A stretch of 64,000 nt of DNA. Source: JAGOCV01 sp049445855. GTDB lineage: Bacteria > Pseudomonadota > Gammaproteobacteria > Burkholderiales > Burkholderiaceae_C. The notes below the pieces were generated by a model, which saw nothing but the letters and a program-made list of their open reading frames with translations, did not search any database and had not been told where the DNA came from. Position numbers and translations under genes: made by a program. The stretch spans positions 372,001 to 436,000 of the forward strand of contig NZ_JBMSDV010000001.1 of the NCBI RefSeq assembly GCF_049445855.1, given 5' to 3'. This document shows positions 34,699-49,043 of this stretch, in pieces (position 1 is the first letter of the stretch; each line of letters starts with the position of its first letter).

Positions 34699-35922
34699 TT
34701 GAATTTCGACGCCGTCATCATCGGCGCCGGCGCCGCCGGTCTCTTCTGCGCAGGCATTGCGGGCCAGCGCGGGCTGAAGGTGCTCGTCATCGACCACAGC
34801 GGCAAGGTGGCGGAGAAGATCCGCATTTCCGGCGGCGGGCGCGCCAACTTCACCAACCGGGACCTCGACGTGCGGGCGCCGCACAAGCACTTCCTGGGCG
34901 CGAACCCGAACTTCTGCCGCTCGGCGCTCAGCCGCTACACGCCGCAGGATTTCCTGTCGCTCATGCAGCGGCATGGCGTGCCCTTCCACGAAAAACACAA
35001 GGGCCAGATGTTCTGCGACCGCTCGGCCGGCGACCTGATCGATCTGCTGCTGGCCGAATGTGCGGCCGGCGGCGTGGAGCACTGGCAACCTTGCGCCGTG
35101 AATGCAGTGCGCACCGGAAGCGGCTCCCGCTACGAGATCGACACCGATCGCGGCACTGTGCAGGCGCACAGCGTCGTCGTCGCCACGGGCGGGTTGTCGA
35201 TCCCCAAGATCGGTGCCACCGATTTCGGCCACCGTCTGGCGAAGCAATTCGGTTTGCGCATGGTCGAAACACGACCCGCCCTCGTGCCACTCACCTTCGA
35301 CGGTGCCGCCTGGGCACCTTATGCCGGGCTTGCCGGCCTGGCGCTGCCCGTGCGCATCGAAACAGGGGCGAAGAAGGAACGCATGGCGTTCGATGAGGAC
35401 CTGCTGTTCACCCACCGCGGCCTGTCGGGTCCGGGGGTTCTCCAGATTTCGAGCTATTGGCGCCCCGGCACGCCGCTGCGCATCGACCTCGCACCCGGAC
35501 AGGACGTGGCCGCCCGCCTCGGCGATGCCAAGGCGAATTCGCGCAAGCGCATCGCCAACGAACTGGCGAACCTGCTGCCCTCGCGGCTGGCCGAGGCCTG
35601 GGTTTCGCGCGATGAAGCGCTGCAGCGCCCGGTGAACGAGGCCTCGGACAAGGCACTCACCCAGCTCGCCGGGCAGGTTTCGCGCTGGGAGATCACCCCG
35701 TCCGGCACCGAGGGTTATGCCAAGGCCGAGGTCACGGCGGGCGGTGTGGACACGCGCGACCTGTCATCCCAAACACTGGAATCGACGGTTCCCGGGCTGT
35801 TTTTCATCGGTGAAGTGGTGGATGTGACCGGCTGGCTCGGCGGTTACAACTTCCAGTGGGCCTGGAGCAGCGCTCACGCCTGCGCGCAGGCGCTCCCGCG
35901 GCGAGCAGCACTGGCTGCCTGA
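34699..35922 (+). CDS. FAD-dependent oxidoreductase, HI0933/YhiN family
   Basis: Flavoprotein of the HI0933-like family, 407 residues, function not established. The FAD-binding dinucleotide fold is at the N-terminus (VIIGAGAAGLFCAGIAG), followed by the family hallmark KIRISGGGRANFTN, and the C-terminus has the diagnostic GLFFIGEVVDVTG and GGYNFQWAWSSAH. The start is a TTG preceded by GGAAAGG; no ATG exists before conserved sequence, so this rare start is well supported. It follows the desaturase-like gene by 20 nt. Despite the oxidoreductase label, no substrate is known for the family. Confidence 0.85.
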   Translation: MNFDAVIIGAGAAGLFCAGIAGQRGLKVLVIDHSGKVAEKIRISGGGRANFTNRDLDVRAPHKHFLGANPNFCRSALSRYTPQDFLSLMQRHGVPFHEKHKGQMFCDRSAGDLIDLLLAECAAGGVEHWQPCAVNAVRTGSGSRYEIDTDRGTVQAHSVVVATGGLSIPKIGATDFGHRLAKQFGLRMVETRPALVPLTFDGAAWAPYAGLAGLALPVRIETGAKKERMAFDEDLLFTHRGLSGPGVLQISSYWRPGTPLRIDLAPGQDVAARLGDAKANSRKRIANELANLLPSRLAEAWVSRDEALQRPVNEASDKALTQLAGQVSRWEITPSGTEGYAKAEVTAGGVDTRDLSSQTLESTVPGLFFIGEVVDVTGWLGGYNFQWAWSSAHACAQALPRRAALAA

Positions 35923-35940
35923 CGGCACACCCGGCCCGGC

Positions 35941-35968
35941 TTGCCCGGCCCCTCAAAAGCGTTATAAT
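35941..35968 (+). promoter_or_regulatory. Sigma-70-type promoter for rpsU
   Basis: TTGCCC (35941-35946) and a perfect TATAAT (35963-35968) are separated by 16 nt in the 175-nt gap after the YhiN-like gene. The start would lie near 35975, giving a leader of about 120 nt before rpsU. Hexamers are read directly; activity is inferred. Confidence 0.6.
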
Positions 35969-36097
35969 TCAAGGCTTTGCTGGCAAACCCCAACGGCCTG
36001 ATCAACACTAGTTGGGGACTATTTCGCGACGCAAGAAGCCGGAGCCCGATCTTCTCCAGCCTCCTCTGCCCGCACATTGACGGAAATCCATTACGTA

Positions 36098-36310
36098 ATG
36101 ACTACGATCCGCGTAAAAGAAAACGAACCGTTTGACGTGGCCCTGCGCCGCTTCAAGCGCACCATTGAAAAGCTGGGCCTTCTGACCGACCTGCGCGCGC
36201 GCGAGTTCTACGAAAAGCCCACTGCTGAACGCAAGCGCAAGAAGGCCGCCGCCGTCAAGCGTCACTACAAGCGCGTTCGCAGCATGCAGCTGCCCAAGAA
36301 GCTGTACTGA
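36098..36310 (+). CDS. rpsU: 30S ribosomal protein S21
   Basis: Small basic protein of the 30S platform near the mRNA exit, involved in initiation. The 70-residue product has the S21 pattern: [16 protein letters not shown] at the start, the [15 protein letters not shown] core, and a basic tail ending PKKLY. The start is MTTIRVKE; an in-frame TTG seven codons earlier is unlikely. It has its own promoter and is followed by a strong terminator, and so forms a monocistronic unit before yqeY. In E. coli rpsU heads the macromolecular synthesis operon with dnaG and rpoD; that linkage is absent here. Confidence 0.96.
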
Positions 36311-36335
36311 GCGCCGGGCTTCTCGCAAGCCTGAC

Positions 36336-36374
36336 AGGCTCGCCCGGGGACGCCCTGGCGAGCCTTTGTTTTTT
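36336..36374 (+). terminator. Intrinsic terminator after rpsU
   Basis: A perfect 9-bp GC-rich stem, AGGCTCGCC (36336-36344) with GGCGAGCCT (36357-36365), is followed by TTGTTTTTT. It lies 25 nt past the rpsU stop and is one of the clearest intrinsic terminators in the window. yqeY must have its own promoter or rely on read-through. Confidence 0.88.
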
Positions 36375-36413
36375 GTCCACCCCTTTGTCCACCCCATTCA
36401 CCAGGGACACACC

Positions 36414-36860
36414 ATGAGCCTCAAGGAAAAGATCACCGAAGACATGAAGTCCGCCATGCGCGCCAAGGACACCGAGCGCCTGGGCACCATCCGCCTGCTG
36501 ACTGCGGCGATGAAGCAGAAAGAAGTGGACGAACGGATCGAACTCGACGACGTGGCCGTGGTCGCCATCGTGGACAAGCTCATCAAGCAGCGCAAGGACA
36601 GCATCGAGGCGTTCCAGAAGGCCGATCGCCAGGACCTGGCCGACAAGGAAGCGTCCGAGATGAAAGTGCTGGAGGCCTACCTGCCCCAGCGTCTGGGCGC
36701 GGAAGAGATCGCTGCGGAAGTGAAGGCGATCGTCGCCGAGCTGGGCGCCAAGGGCCCCGGCGACATGGGCAAGGTCATGGGCGCGGTGAAATCACGCCTG
36801 GCCGGCAAGGCCGAGATGGGCCAGGTCAGCGCCGCGGTGAAGGCCGCACTGGCCGGTTGA
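36414..36860 (+). CDS. yqeY: GatB/YqeY domain protein
   Basis: Protein of 148 residues consisting entirely of a YqeY/GatB C-terminal-like domain. The N-terminal helical part (MSLKEKITEDMKSAMRAKD) and the tail with PGDMGKVMGAV (the domain's helix-turn signature) are typical. In GatB this domain helps bind tRNA; the stand-alone protein is often encoded by rpsU and dnaG, as here next to rpsU, but its function is unproven. CAGGGACAC precedes the ATG. It is convergent with pmbA, with no gap between the stops. Confidence 0.93.
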   Translation: MSLKEKITEDMKSAMRAKDTERLGTIRLLTAAMKQKEVDERIELDDVAVVAIVDKLIKQRKDSIEAFQKADRQDLADKEASEMKVLEAYLPQRLGAEEIAAEVKAIVAELGAKGPGDMGKVMGAVKSRLAGKAEMGQVSAAVKAALAG

Positions 36861-38252
36861 TCAGGACCCTGCAACCTTCATCCGGTTGATCAGCACCGAG
36901 CCGACCGTCTTCGCGCCGTAGTTGTAGGCATCCGCGCCGATGGCCTGGATGCCCTTGAACATGTCCTTCAGATTGCCCGCAATGGTGATCTCCTGCACCG
37001 GAAACGCGATGCGGCCCTTCTCGACCCAGAAGCCGCTCGCGCCGCGCGAATAGTCACCGGTCACGTAATTCACGCCCTGCCCCATCAGCTCGGTCACGAA
37101 GAGGCCGGTGCCGAGCTTGCGCAGCATTTCGTCCAGGTCGTCCTGCGCGCGCGTGAGGCGCGAGGTGAGCGTGAGGTTGTGTGAACCGCCTGCGTTCCCG
37201 GTGGTGCGCATGCCAAGCTTGCGTGCGGAATAGGTGCTCAGGAAATAGCCCTGCACCACACCGGCGTCGACCACCTTGCGCGCACGCGTGGTCACGCCTT
37301 CTTCGTCGAACGGTGCACTGCCCTTGCCGCGCAGCACGTGCGGGTCTTCGTCCACATGGATGTGATCGGGAAACACCTTCTTGCCCATCGCATCCGGCAG
37401 GAACGTGCTCTTGCGATACAGCGCGCCGCCACTCACGGCCTGCACGAACGAGCCGAGCAGCCCCGCAGCGAGCGGGGACTCGAACAAGACCGGGCATTGC
37501 GTCGTCGCGATCTTGCGTGCCTTCAGGCGGCTGAGGGCGCGCTCGGCAGCGTAACGGCCCACGGCCTTCGCACCCGCCAGTTCCCCGGGCGAACGCATGG
37601 AGCTGTACCACGCGTCGCGCTGCATGTCGTCGCCCTTGCCTGCAATCGGCGCCACCGAGATGCTGTGGCGCGAACTCGCGTATCCGCCGCGGAAACCATG
37701 CGTATGCGCGCTGAAGAAATGGCTCTGCTGCGCGGAGACGCCAGCGCCTTCGCTGTTGGTGATCCGCCGATCGGTCGAGAGCGCAGCGGCCTCGCATTCC
37801 AGCGCCAGTTTTGCGGCGGCTTCGCTGTCGATGCTCCACGGATGGAACAGGTCCAGCTCGGGATGTTTGCGCGAGATGTCTGCTTCATCGGGAAGTCCCG
37901 CCACGGGGTCTTCGGCCGTGAAGCGGGCGATGTCGTAGGCCGCCTGCACCGTCTGCTCGATGGCCTTCTGCGAGAAGTCCGATGTGCTGGCGTTGCCGCG
38001 GCGCTTGCCGACGTAGACCGTCACGCCGAGCGATTTGTCGCGGTTGCGCTCCACGGTCTCGATCTCGCCCTTGCGCACGCTGACCGACAGGCCGCAACCT
38101 TCGGAGGCTTCCGCGCCAGCGTTGGTCGCGCCGAGCTTCTTCGCATGTGCCAGTGCGCTGTCGACCAGTTCTTCAAACCGGGCTCGGCTGTAGCTGAAGC
38201 CGCTGTCGGCTTTCGCCGCCTTTTGCTGTTTTCGCTGTGCAGGTAGGGTCAT
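36861..38252 (-). CDS. pmbA: Metalloprotease PmbA (TldE), TldD partner
   Basis: One half of the TldD/TldE (PmbA) heterodimeric metalloprotease, which in E. coli processes microcin B17 and degrades the antitoxin CcdA. The 463-residue protein starts MTLPAQRKQ, and the TldE hallmarks include GCGLSVSVRKGEIETVERN at residues ~65-83 and the C-terminal GNAGGSHNLTL and YSRGASGFWVEKG. TldE lacks the metal ligands, so activity needs tldD, which is not in this window. The frame continues far upstream into the divergent yjgA, but only this start fits the family. Confidence 0.94.
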   Translation of the reverse strand: MTLPAQRKQQKAAKADSGFSYSRARFEELVDSALAHAKKLGATNAGAEASEGCGLSVSVRKGEIETVERNRDKSLGVTVYVGKRRGNASTSDFSQKAIEQTVQAAYDIARFTAEDPVAGLPDEADISRKHPELDLFHPWSIDSEAAAKLALECEAAALSTDRRITNSEGAGVSAQQSHFFSAHTHGFRGGYASSRHSISVAPIAGKGDDMQRDAWYSSMRSPGELAGAKAVGRYAAERALSRLKARKIATTQCPVLFESPLAAGLLGSFVQAVSGGALYRKSTFLPDAMGKKVFPDHIHVDEDPHVLRGKGSAPFDEEGVTTRARKVVDAGVVQGYFLSTYSARKLGMRTTGNAGGSHNLTLTSRLTRAQDDLDEMLRKLGTGLFVTELMGQGVNYVTGDYSRGASGFWVEKGRIAFPVQEITIAGNLKDMFKGIQAIGADAYNYGAKTVGSVLINRMKVAGS

Positions 38253-38291
38253 ATCGAAGGCTATGATACTTGGGACAACATTTCCCCTCCC

Positions 38292-38927
38292 ATGTCCCGC
38301 AAACCCAAAAAAGGCTACTTCGTGCGCGGCCAGTTCGTGGCCGAAGGCAGCGAGCTCGACCTCGAGCTCAAGGCCGAGCTCAAAGGCACGACAGAGCTGA
38401 GCAAGACCGACCTCAAGAAAGAAAGCGCCGAGCAGCAACAGCTCGGCGAAGCACTGCTCACGCTGCGCCCCGACCTGCTCGATCGCCTCGACCTGCCGGA
38501 GAAGCTGCTCGAAGCGCTGGCCGAGGTGCGCCGCATCACCAATTTCGAAGGCCGCCGCCGGCAGATGCAGTTCATCGGCAAGCTCATGCGAAAGCTGGAC
38601 GACGAGGTGCTCGAAGCCGCGCGCGCAGCGCTGGTCGAGCAGCACAGCGGCTCCGCACGCGAGACGATCGCGCTGCACCTGGCCGAGCAATGGCGCGACC
38701 GCCTCATCGAAAGCGACGATGCCGTCGCCGAATGGCTCACGCTGCATCCGGACACCGACTCGCAGCAACTGCGTGCCCTGGCACGCCAGGCACGCAAGGA
38801 CGCGAAGCCGTCGAAACCCGGCGAGGCCGCGCGTCATGGCCGCGCATACCGCGAGATCTTCCAGCTCGTTCGCGAGGCGCTGTCCCGGGACGCCGCGCAG
38901 GTCGACGGAGGAACAGACGGTGAGTGA
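38292..38927 (+). CDS. yjgA: Ribosome-associated protein YjgA/DarP (DUF615)
   Basis: Cytosolic protein that binds the dimethylated large-subunit precursor late in 50S assembly in E. coli (DarP). The 211 residues include the DUF615 core with RRITNFEGRRRQMQFIGKLMR (about residues 84-104), rich in charged helical segments, and a family-typical acidic N-terminal region. It shares a ~40-bp divergent promoter region with pmbA, the same yjgA-pmbA head-to-head order as in E. coli. The 3' end overlaps the mog start by 8 nt. Confidence 0.94.
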   Translation: MSRKPKKGYFVRGQFVAEGSELDLELKAELKGTTELSKTDLKKESAEQQQLGEALLTLRPDLLDRLDLPEKLLEALAEVRRITNFEGRRRQMQFIGKLMRKLDDEVLEAARAALVEQHSGSARETIALHLAEQWRDRLIESDDAVAEWLTLHPDTDSQQLRALARQARKDAKPSKPGEAARHGRAYREIFQLVREALSRDAAQVDGGTDGE

Positions 38928-39513
38928 CATCCTGGAAAACCCGGGCGCCGGGCCCGTCCGCATCGGCATCGTGTCCATCAGCGACCGCGCGTCGACCGGC
39001 GTCTACGAAGACAAGGGCCTTCCCGCGCTGCAGGACTGGCTGACGCGCGCATTGCGCAACCCGATCAGCTTCGAAGCGCGCCTGATTCCCGACGAGAAGG
39101 ACCGCATCAGCGCGACGCTGATCGAACTCGTGGACGCAGGCTGCTCACTGGTGCTCACCACCGGCGGCACCGGCCCCGCCCCGCGCGACGTGACGCCAGA
39201 GGCGACACTGGCCGTCGCCGACAAGGAAATGCCCGGCTTCGGCGAGCAGATGCGCCAGATCAGCCTGAAGTTCGTGCCGACGGCGATCCTGTCGCGACAG
39301 GTCGCAGTCATCCGCGGCAAGAGCCTGATCATCAACCTGCCAGGACAGCCGAAGTCGATCGCGGAAACGCTGGAAGGCCTCAAGGGCGCAGATGGCACCC
39401 AGATCGTGCACGGCATCTTTGCGGCTGTGCCGTACTGCATCGACCTGATCGGCGGGCCTTACCTCGAAACGAACGACGACGTCTGCAAGGCCTTCCGGCC
39501 GAAAAATAAATAA
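38920..39513 (+). CDS. mog: Molybdopterin adenylyltransferase
   Basis: Enzyme that adenylates molybdopterin before molybdenum insertion, needed by molybdoenzymes such as the NasA in this window. The 197-residue protein has the MoaB/Mog fold with GIVSISDRASTGVYEDKG at the N-terminus, the substrate loop LTTGGTGPAPRDVTPEA (about residues 84-100) and the INLPGQPKSIAETL segment. It begins with GTG behind a strong GGAGG, overlapping yjgA by 8 nt. Length and the GGPYLE tail favour Mog over MoaB. Confidence 0.94.
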   Translation: MSDILENPGAGPVRIGIVSISDRASTGVYEDKGLPALQDWLTRALRNPISFEARLIPDEKDRISATLIELVDAGCSLVLTTGGTGPAPRDVTPEATLAVADKEMPGFGEQMRQISLKFVPTAILSRQVAVIRGKSLIINLPGQPKSIAETLEGLKGADGTQIVHGIFAAVPYCIDLIGGPYLETNDDVCKAFRPKNK

Positions 39514-39528
39514 CGCCCCGAAGCCGGG

Positions 39529-40305
39529 CTACTTGCCGACCAACTGGTTCAGCTTCTCGGCTTCGAAGCACTCCTTGCGCGCGGCCTCGTCCGGCACGCA
39601 ATCGGGCGTGACATGTGCCGCCGACAGCTTCTCGATGGCCTGCCAGATCAACGCGATCTGGTGCTCCTGGCCCGCCGCACTGTCGATGAGCTTGCGCATG
39701 GCCTGGCTCAGCGGGTCGTCTTCCTGCGTGACGCCGTAGGCCGAGAACTGCGGCTTGGCGGGCTCGGTCACATCGGCACTGGTGTCCGTCTTCGAGGGAA
39801 TGATGCGCGCAGGAATGCCCACCGCCGTCGCGCCCGCGGGCACGGGCTTGATGACCACCGCATTGCTTCCGATCTTGGCGCCGTCGCCCACCACGAAGCC
39901 GCCCAGCACCTTGGCGCCGGCGCTCACCACGACGTCCTTGCCGAGTGTCGGGTGGCGCTTCTGGCCCTTGTAGAGCGAGGTGCCGCCCAGCGTCACGCCC
40001 TGGTAGATCGTGCATCCGTCACCGATCTCAGCGGTCTCGCCGACCACCACGCCCATCGCATGATCGAAGAAGACGCGTTCGCCGATCTTCGCGCCGGGGT
40101 GGATCTCGATGCCGGTGAACCAGCGCGAGAAGTTGGAGATGAAACGGGCCAGCCACTTGAAGCCGTGGTTCCAGCACCAGTGGGCGCCCCGATGCAGCAC
40201 CAGCGCGTGCAGGCCCGGATAACAGGTCAGCACCTCCCACGACGTGCGCGCAGCAGGGTCACGGTCGAGGATGCACTGGATATCGGAACGCAGGCGGTCA
40301 AACAT
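39529..40305 (-). CDS. cysE: Serine O-acetyltransferase
   Basis: Acetylates serine with acetyl-CoA, the committed step of cysteine synthesis. Of 258 residues, the N-terminal ~120 are helical and end in the catalytic DxxxxHPGA segment (GIEIHPGAKIG, H at about 92). The left-handed beta helix of hexapeptide repeats runs through FDHAMGVVVGETAEIG to ~190. The C-terminal tail that mediates feedback inhibition and CysK docking is present but does not end in the usual Ile. It lies 32 nt after trmJ, read leftward, and is convergent with mog. Confidence 0.95.
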   Translation of the reverse strand: MFDRLRSDIQCILDRDPAARTSWEVLTCYPGLHALVLHRGAHWCWNHGFKWLARFISNFSRWFTGIEIHPGAKIGERVFFDHAMGVVVGETAEIGDGCTIYQGVTLGGTSLYKGQKRHPTLGKDVVVSAGAKVLGGFVVGDGAKIGSNAVVIKPVPAGATAVGIPARIIPSKTDTSADVTEPAKPQFSAYGVTQEDDPLSQAMRKLIDSAAGQEHQIALIWQAIEKLSAAHVTPDCVPDEAARKECFEAEKLNQLVGK

Positions 40306-40337
40306 GGATGTTGTTCATGTGCTTATGCCGGGCAAGT

Positions 40338-41063
40338 CTATCGTCTTGTGCCCTGCCCTGCTTCCGACATGGCCTTGGCGATTCCGCGCAGGATGTGGAT
40401 TTCCTCCTGCGTGAGTTGTGTGCGGTTGAACAGCTGGTTCAGGCGCGGCATCAGCTTGCGCGGCACCGCCGGGTCGAGGAAGCCGATGTCGGCCAGCGCC
40501 GTTTCCCAGTGCGCGAGCATGCCGGCGACCTGCTCCGCCCCGGCCCACTGCGGCGCAGTGACGGCGTCCTGAACCTCGAAGCCACCGAGCGCCGTACGCC
40601 ATTCGTAGGCGATCACCTGAATGGCCGCCCCGAGGTTGAGCGAACCGAACTGCGGATTGGTGGGAATCGACAGGCAGGTATGGCAGCGGTACACATCTTC
40701 ATTGGCCATGCCGAAACGCTCGGAGCCGAACAGGAAGGCGACGTGGTGCTCTTGCCTGGCCAACGCGGTGAAGTGCTCGCGCGGCGCGCGCGTCGGCGGG
40801 CCGAAGTCGCGCGGCGTCATCGCCGTGGCGCACAGGTGGGTCACGCCGTCGATCGCCTCGTCCAGCGTTTCCACGACGCGGGCGTTCTCCAGCACGTCCA
40901 GGGCGCCGCTGGCCCGCTGGATGGTTTCCTCCCGGCGCAGCACGTTGGGCCAGCGCGGGGCCACCAGCACCAGATCGTCGAAGCCCATGACTTTCATGGC
41001 ACGCGCCGCGGCGCCCACATTGCCGGCATGGCTGGTCTGGATCAGGACAAAGCGGGTTTTCAT
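40338..41063 (-). CDS. trmJ: tRNA (cytidine/uridine-2'-O-)-methyltransferase TrmJ
   Basis: SPOUT-class enzyme that 2'-O-methylates position 32 of several tRNAs. The 241-residue protein starts MKTRFVLIQTSHAGNVGAAARAMKVMG, typical of TrmJ, and the knotted SAM site is marked by FGSERFGMANEDV and the signature SIPTNPQFGSLNLGAAIQV (residues ~115-155). The C-terminal ~80 residues form the dimer/tRNA domain. It is divergent from suhB and followed by cysE; the trmJ-cysE and suhB linkage recurs in proteobacteria. Confidence 0.95.
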   Translation of the reverse strand: MKTRFVLIQTSHAGNVGAAARAMKVMGFDDLVLVAPRWPNVLRREETIQRASGALDVLENARVVETLDEAIDGVTHLCATAMTPRDFGPPTRAPREHFTALARQEHHVAFLFGSERFGMANEDVYRCHTCLSIPTNPQFGSLNLGAAIQVIAYEWRTALGGFEVQDAVTAPQWAGAEQVAGMLAHWETALADIGFLDPAVPRKLMPRLNQLFNRTQLTQEEIHILRGIAKAMSEAGQGTRR

Positions 41064-41153
41064 GGTGGCGCGGTAAAATCACGCCATTGTCGCCTCCCGC
41101 ATCGCCGGGTCGCCCGTTCCGCGCCCGGTGCGCACCGCTCTTCCCTACAACTC

Positions 41154-42083
41154 ATGTCGACCAACCTGCATCCCATGCTCAACGTGGCCATCAAGGCCGC
41201 ACGCGCCGCTGGCGCCATCATCAACCGCGCCGCGCTCGACGTCGAGTCGGTGCGCATCTCGCAAAAGCAGGTGAACGACTTCGTCACCGAGGTCGATCAG
41301 GCGGCAGAGGCCATCATCATCGAAACGCTGCTCACGGCCTACCCGGGCCACGGCATCCTCGCGGAGGAAAGCGGCAGCGAGCATGGCGCCAGGGATTCCG
41401 ACTACGTCTGGATCATCGATCCGCTGGACGGCACCACCAACTTCATCCACGGCTTCCCGGTCTATTGCGTGAGCATCGCGCTGTCCGTCAAGGGCAAGAT
41501 CGAGCAGGCCGTCATCTACGACCCGAGTCGCAACGACCTCTTCACCGCCACACGCGGCCGCGGCGCGTACCTCAATGAGCGCCGCATCCGCGTGTCCAAG
41601 CGCACCGAGCTGAAGCAGTGCCTCATTTCCACCGGCTTCCCTTTCCGCCCGGGCGACAACTTCAACAACTACCTGCGCATGATGGGCGATGTGATGCAGC
41701 GCACCGCCGGCCTGCGCCGACCCGGCGCCGCGGCCCTCGACCTCGCTTACGTGGCGGCCGGCTTTGCCGACGGCTTCTTCGAAACCGGTCTCAACCCCTG
41801 GGACGTGGCCGCTGGTTCGCTGCTGGTCACCGAAGCGGGCGGGCTGGTGGGCAACTTCACCGGCGAAGCCGACTTCCTGGAGCAGCGCGAATGCCTGGCG
41901 GGCAACCCGCGCATCTACGGCCAGCTGGTGTCCATCCTCGGTCGTTACAGCAAGTTCGCCAGCGCTGGCGAAAAAGCCGCCGTACGTGCGGAAGCCCAGG
42001 CGGACCGCGTCACACTGGCCATCGATGGCCCGGCCGGGTCCGCCGATCCGGCCGGCGACGCTGTGCCCGGCCAGCCCACCTGA
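41154..42083 (+). CDS. suhB: Inositol-1-monophosphatase family protein SuhB
   Basis: Mg-dependent phosphatase of the inositol monophosphatase family. In E. coli SuhB also joins the rRNA antitermination complex with NusA and NusG. Metal-binding motifs are present: the glutamate in GILAEESGSE (~70), the core WIIDPLDGTTNFIHGFP (~86-102), and the NPWDVAAGSLLVTEAGG element (~215). At 309 residues it has an Ala/Pro/Asp-rich C-terminal extension of about 40 residues beyond E. coli SuhB. The start is the ATG preceding STNLHPMLNVA. It is divergent from trmJ. Confidence 0.94.
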   Translation: MSTNLHPMLNVAIKAARAAGAIINRAALDVESVRISQKQVNDFVTEVDQAAEAIIIETLLTAYPGHGILAEESGSEHGARDSDYVWIIDPLDGTTNFIHGFPVYCVSIALSVKGKIEQAVIYDPSRNDLFTATRGRGAYLNERRIRVSKRTELKQCLISTGFPFRPGDNFNNYLRMMGDVMQRTAGLRRPGAAALDLAYVAAGFADGFFETGLNPWDVAAGSLLVTEAGGLVGNFTGEADFLEQRECLAGNPRIYGQLVSILGRYSKFASAGEKAAVRAEAQADRVTLAIDGPAGSADPAGDAVPGQPT

Positions 42084-42103
42084 GCAGGCCCCGGAAAGCT
42101 TGA

Positions 42104-42144
42104 GGGGAAGTTTCCCCAATTCCCAAGCCGGCTTCATTGGGGAA
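42104..42144. repeat. Three-armed inverted repeat upstream of the hybrid kinase gene
   Basis: TTCCCC (42112-42117) can pair either with GGGGAA just upstream (42104-42109) or, as part of a 9-bp arm TTCCCCAAT (42112-42120), with ATTGGGGAA (42136-42144). The loop of the latter holds the palindrome AAGCCGGCTT (42125-42134). No U-run follows on the + strand, so simple termination of suhB is doubtful. It could be an operator for the kinase gene or an mRNA stabiliser. Confidence 0.4.
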
Positions 42145-42227
42145 AAATAGCCCGGTAGTGCGTGTAAGAGAATCGTACTATCCTGTGCATTTTGCGGGGT
42201 GGATTCTCTTGCCCCAGCCGGAGCCGA

Positions 42228-47833
<5,606 letters not shown>

Positions 47834-47837
<4 letters not shown>

Positions 47838-48979
47838 CCGAGCCTTCAGACAAACCCGTGGTACTGGTGGTGGACGACACCCCCGAGTACCTGACCGTGC
47901 TGGGCGAAATGCTGTCGCCGCACTACACGGTGCGCGTGGCGAATTCGGGCCGCCGTGCGCTGGAACTCGTGCACGTCAGCCCGCGACCCGATCTGATCCT
48001 GCTGGACGTCATGATGCCGGAGATGGACGGCCTGCAGGTGCTGTCGGCCCTGCGGGAAGACGCCTGCTCGCGCGAGATTCCCGCCATCTTCATCACCGGT
48101 CTGGACGACACGGCCGATGAGATCGCCGGCCTGCGCGTGGGTGCAGTGGACTACATCGTGAAGCCGCTCTCCGCGCCCGTGGTGCTGGCGCGGGTGAACA
48201 CGCACGTCTCGCTCAAACGCGCACGCGAGGCCCTGCAGGCACGCACCGAAGCCCTGCAACGCAGCATCGCCGACATGGAGACCTTCAGCTACAGCCTGTC
48301 CCACGACCTGCGCTCGCCGCTGTCCACCATCAGCGGCTTTGCCGACCTGCTGCGCCGGATCGAAGCGCCACGCATGAGCGAGGAAGGCGTGCGCCGGCTG
48401 GGTCGCATCATCGACAGCGCGCAGCGCATGGACCACACCATCCGCGACATCCTCGCGCGCATCCAGGCGGACCGCGCCGAGATGAAACGCAAGCCGGTGG
48501 ACCTGGCCGCGCTCGCCCGGGATGTCCTGCACGAGGCAGGCCCCGCGTACCCGGAGGCCGAAGTGGTCATCGGCGAACTTCCCGTCGTCAGCGCGGATGC
48601 GACGATGGCGCGGCAGGTCTTGGCCAACCTCATCGGCAATGCGCTCAAGTTCTCTTCCAAGGCCGAAAAGCCGCGCGTGGAAGTGGGCATGCGCGCGGTG
48701 GAAGGCGGCGCGGAGAACGCGCGCGAGGTTTTCGTGCGCGACAACGGCGCGGGCTTCGATGCGCAGAACGCCGACAAACTGTTCACCATGTTCCAGCGCC
48801 TGCATTCGGAGTCGGACTTCAAGGGCACGGGTGTGGGCCTGGCCATCGTGAAGCGGCTGGTCGAGCGGCACGGCGGCACCATCCGTGCCGATTCGCAACC
48901 CGGTCAGGGGGCGACCTTCAGCTTCACCCTGTGGCCGCCCACCGGGCCGGTGCCTGGGGCCGACAACACGAATCGTTAA
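47834..48979 (+). CDS. Receiver-first histidine kinase (REC-HisKA-HATPase)
   Basis: Soluble signalling protein of 381 residues with the reverse order of a normal hybrid kinase. An N-terminal receiver (acidic pair VVDDTPE; phospho-acceptor D58 in LLDVMMPEMDG; K110 in VKPLSAP) is joined by a coiled coil (~125-150) to a kinase core with H157 in SYSLSHDLRSPLS and ATP boxes GNALKFSS, DNGAGFD and GTGVGLAIV. It has no membrane or DNA-binding part. Its ATG overlaps the giant kinase stop (ATGA), so it is the likely partner taking phosphate from that protein's Hpt. The output remains unseen. Confidence 0.93.
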
Positions 48980-49043
48980 TGTCCCGGCGCGGACCCGAGA
49001 AATTTGCGCGCTGTCATCATCCCGGGCGGAGGTACCCCACCCG

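Noticed and set aside
38253..38291. TATGAT as a -10 for yjgA
   Set aside because: A plausible hexamer, but no acceptable -35 at 16-18 nt, so it is not listed as a promoter.
40308..41153. Long N-terminal extension of suhB
   Set aside because: The frame is open for 282 codons upstream but runs antisense through trmJ; SuhB homology begins at the ATG 41154.
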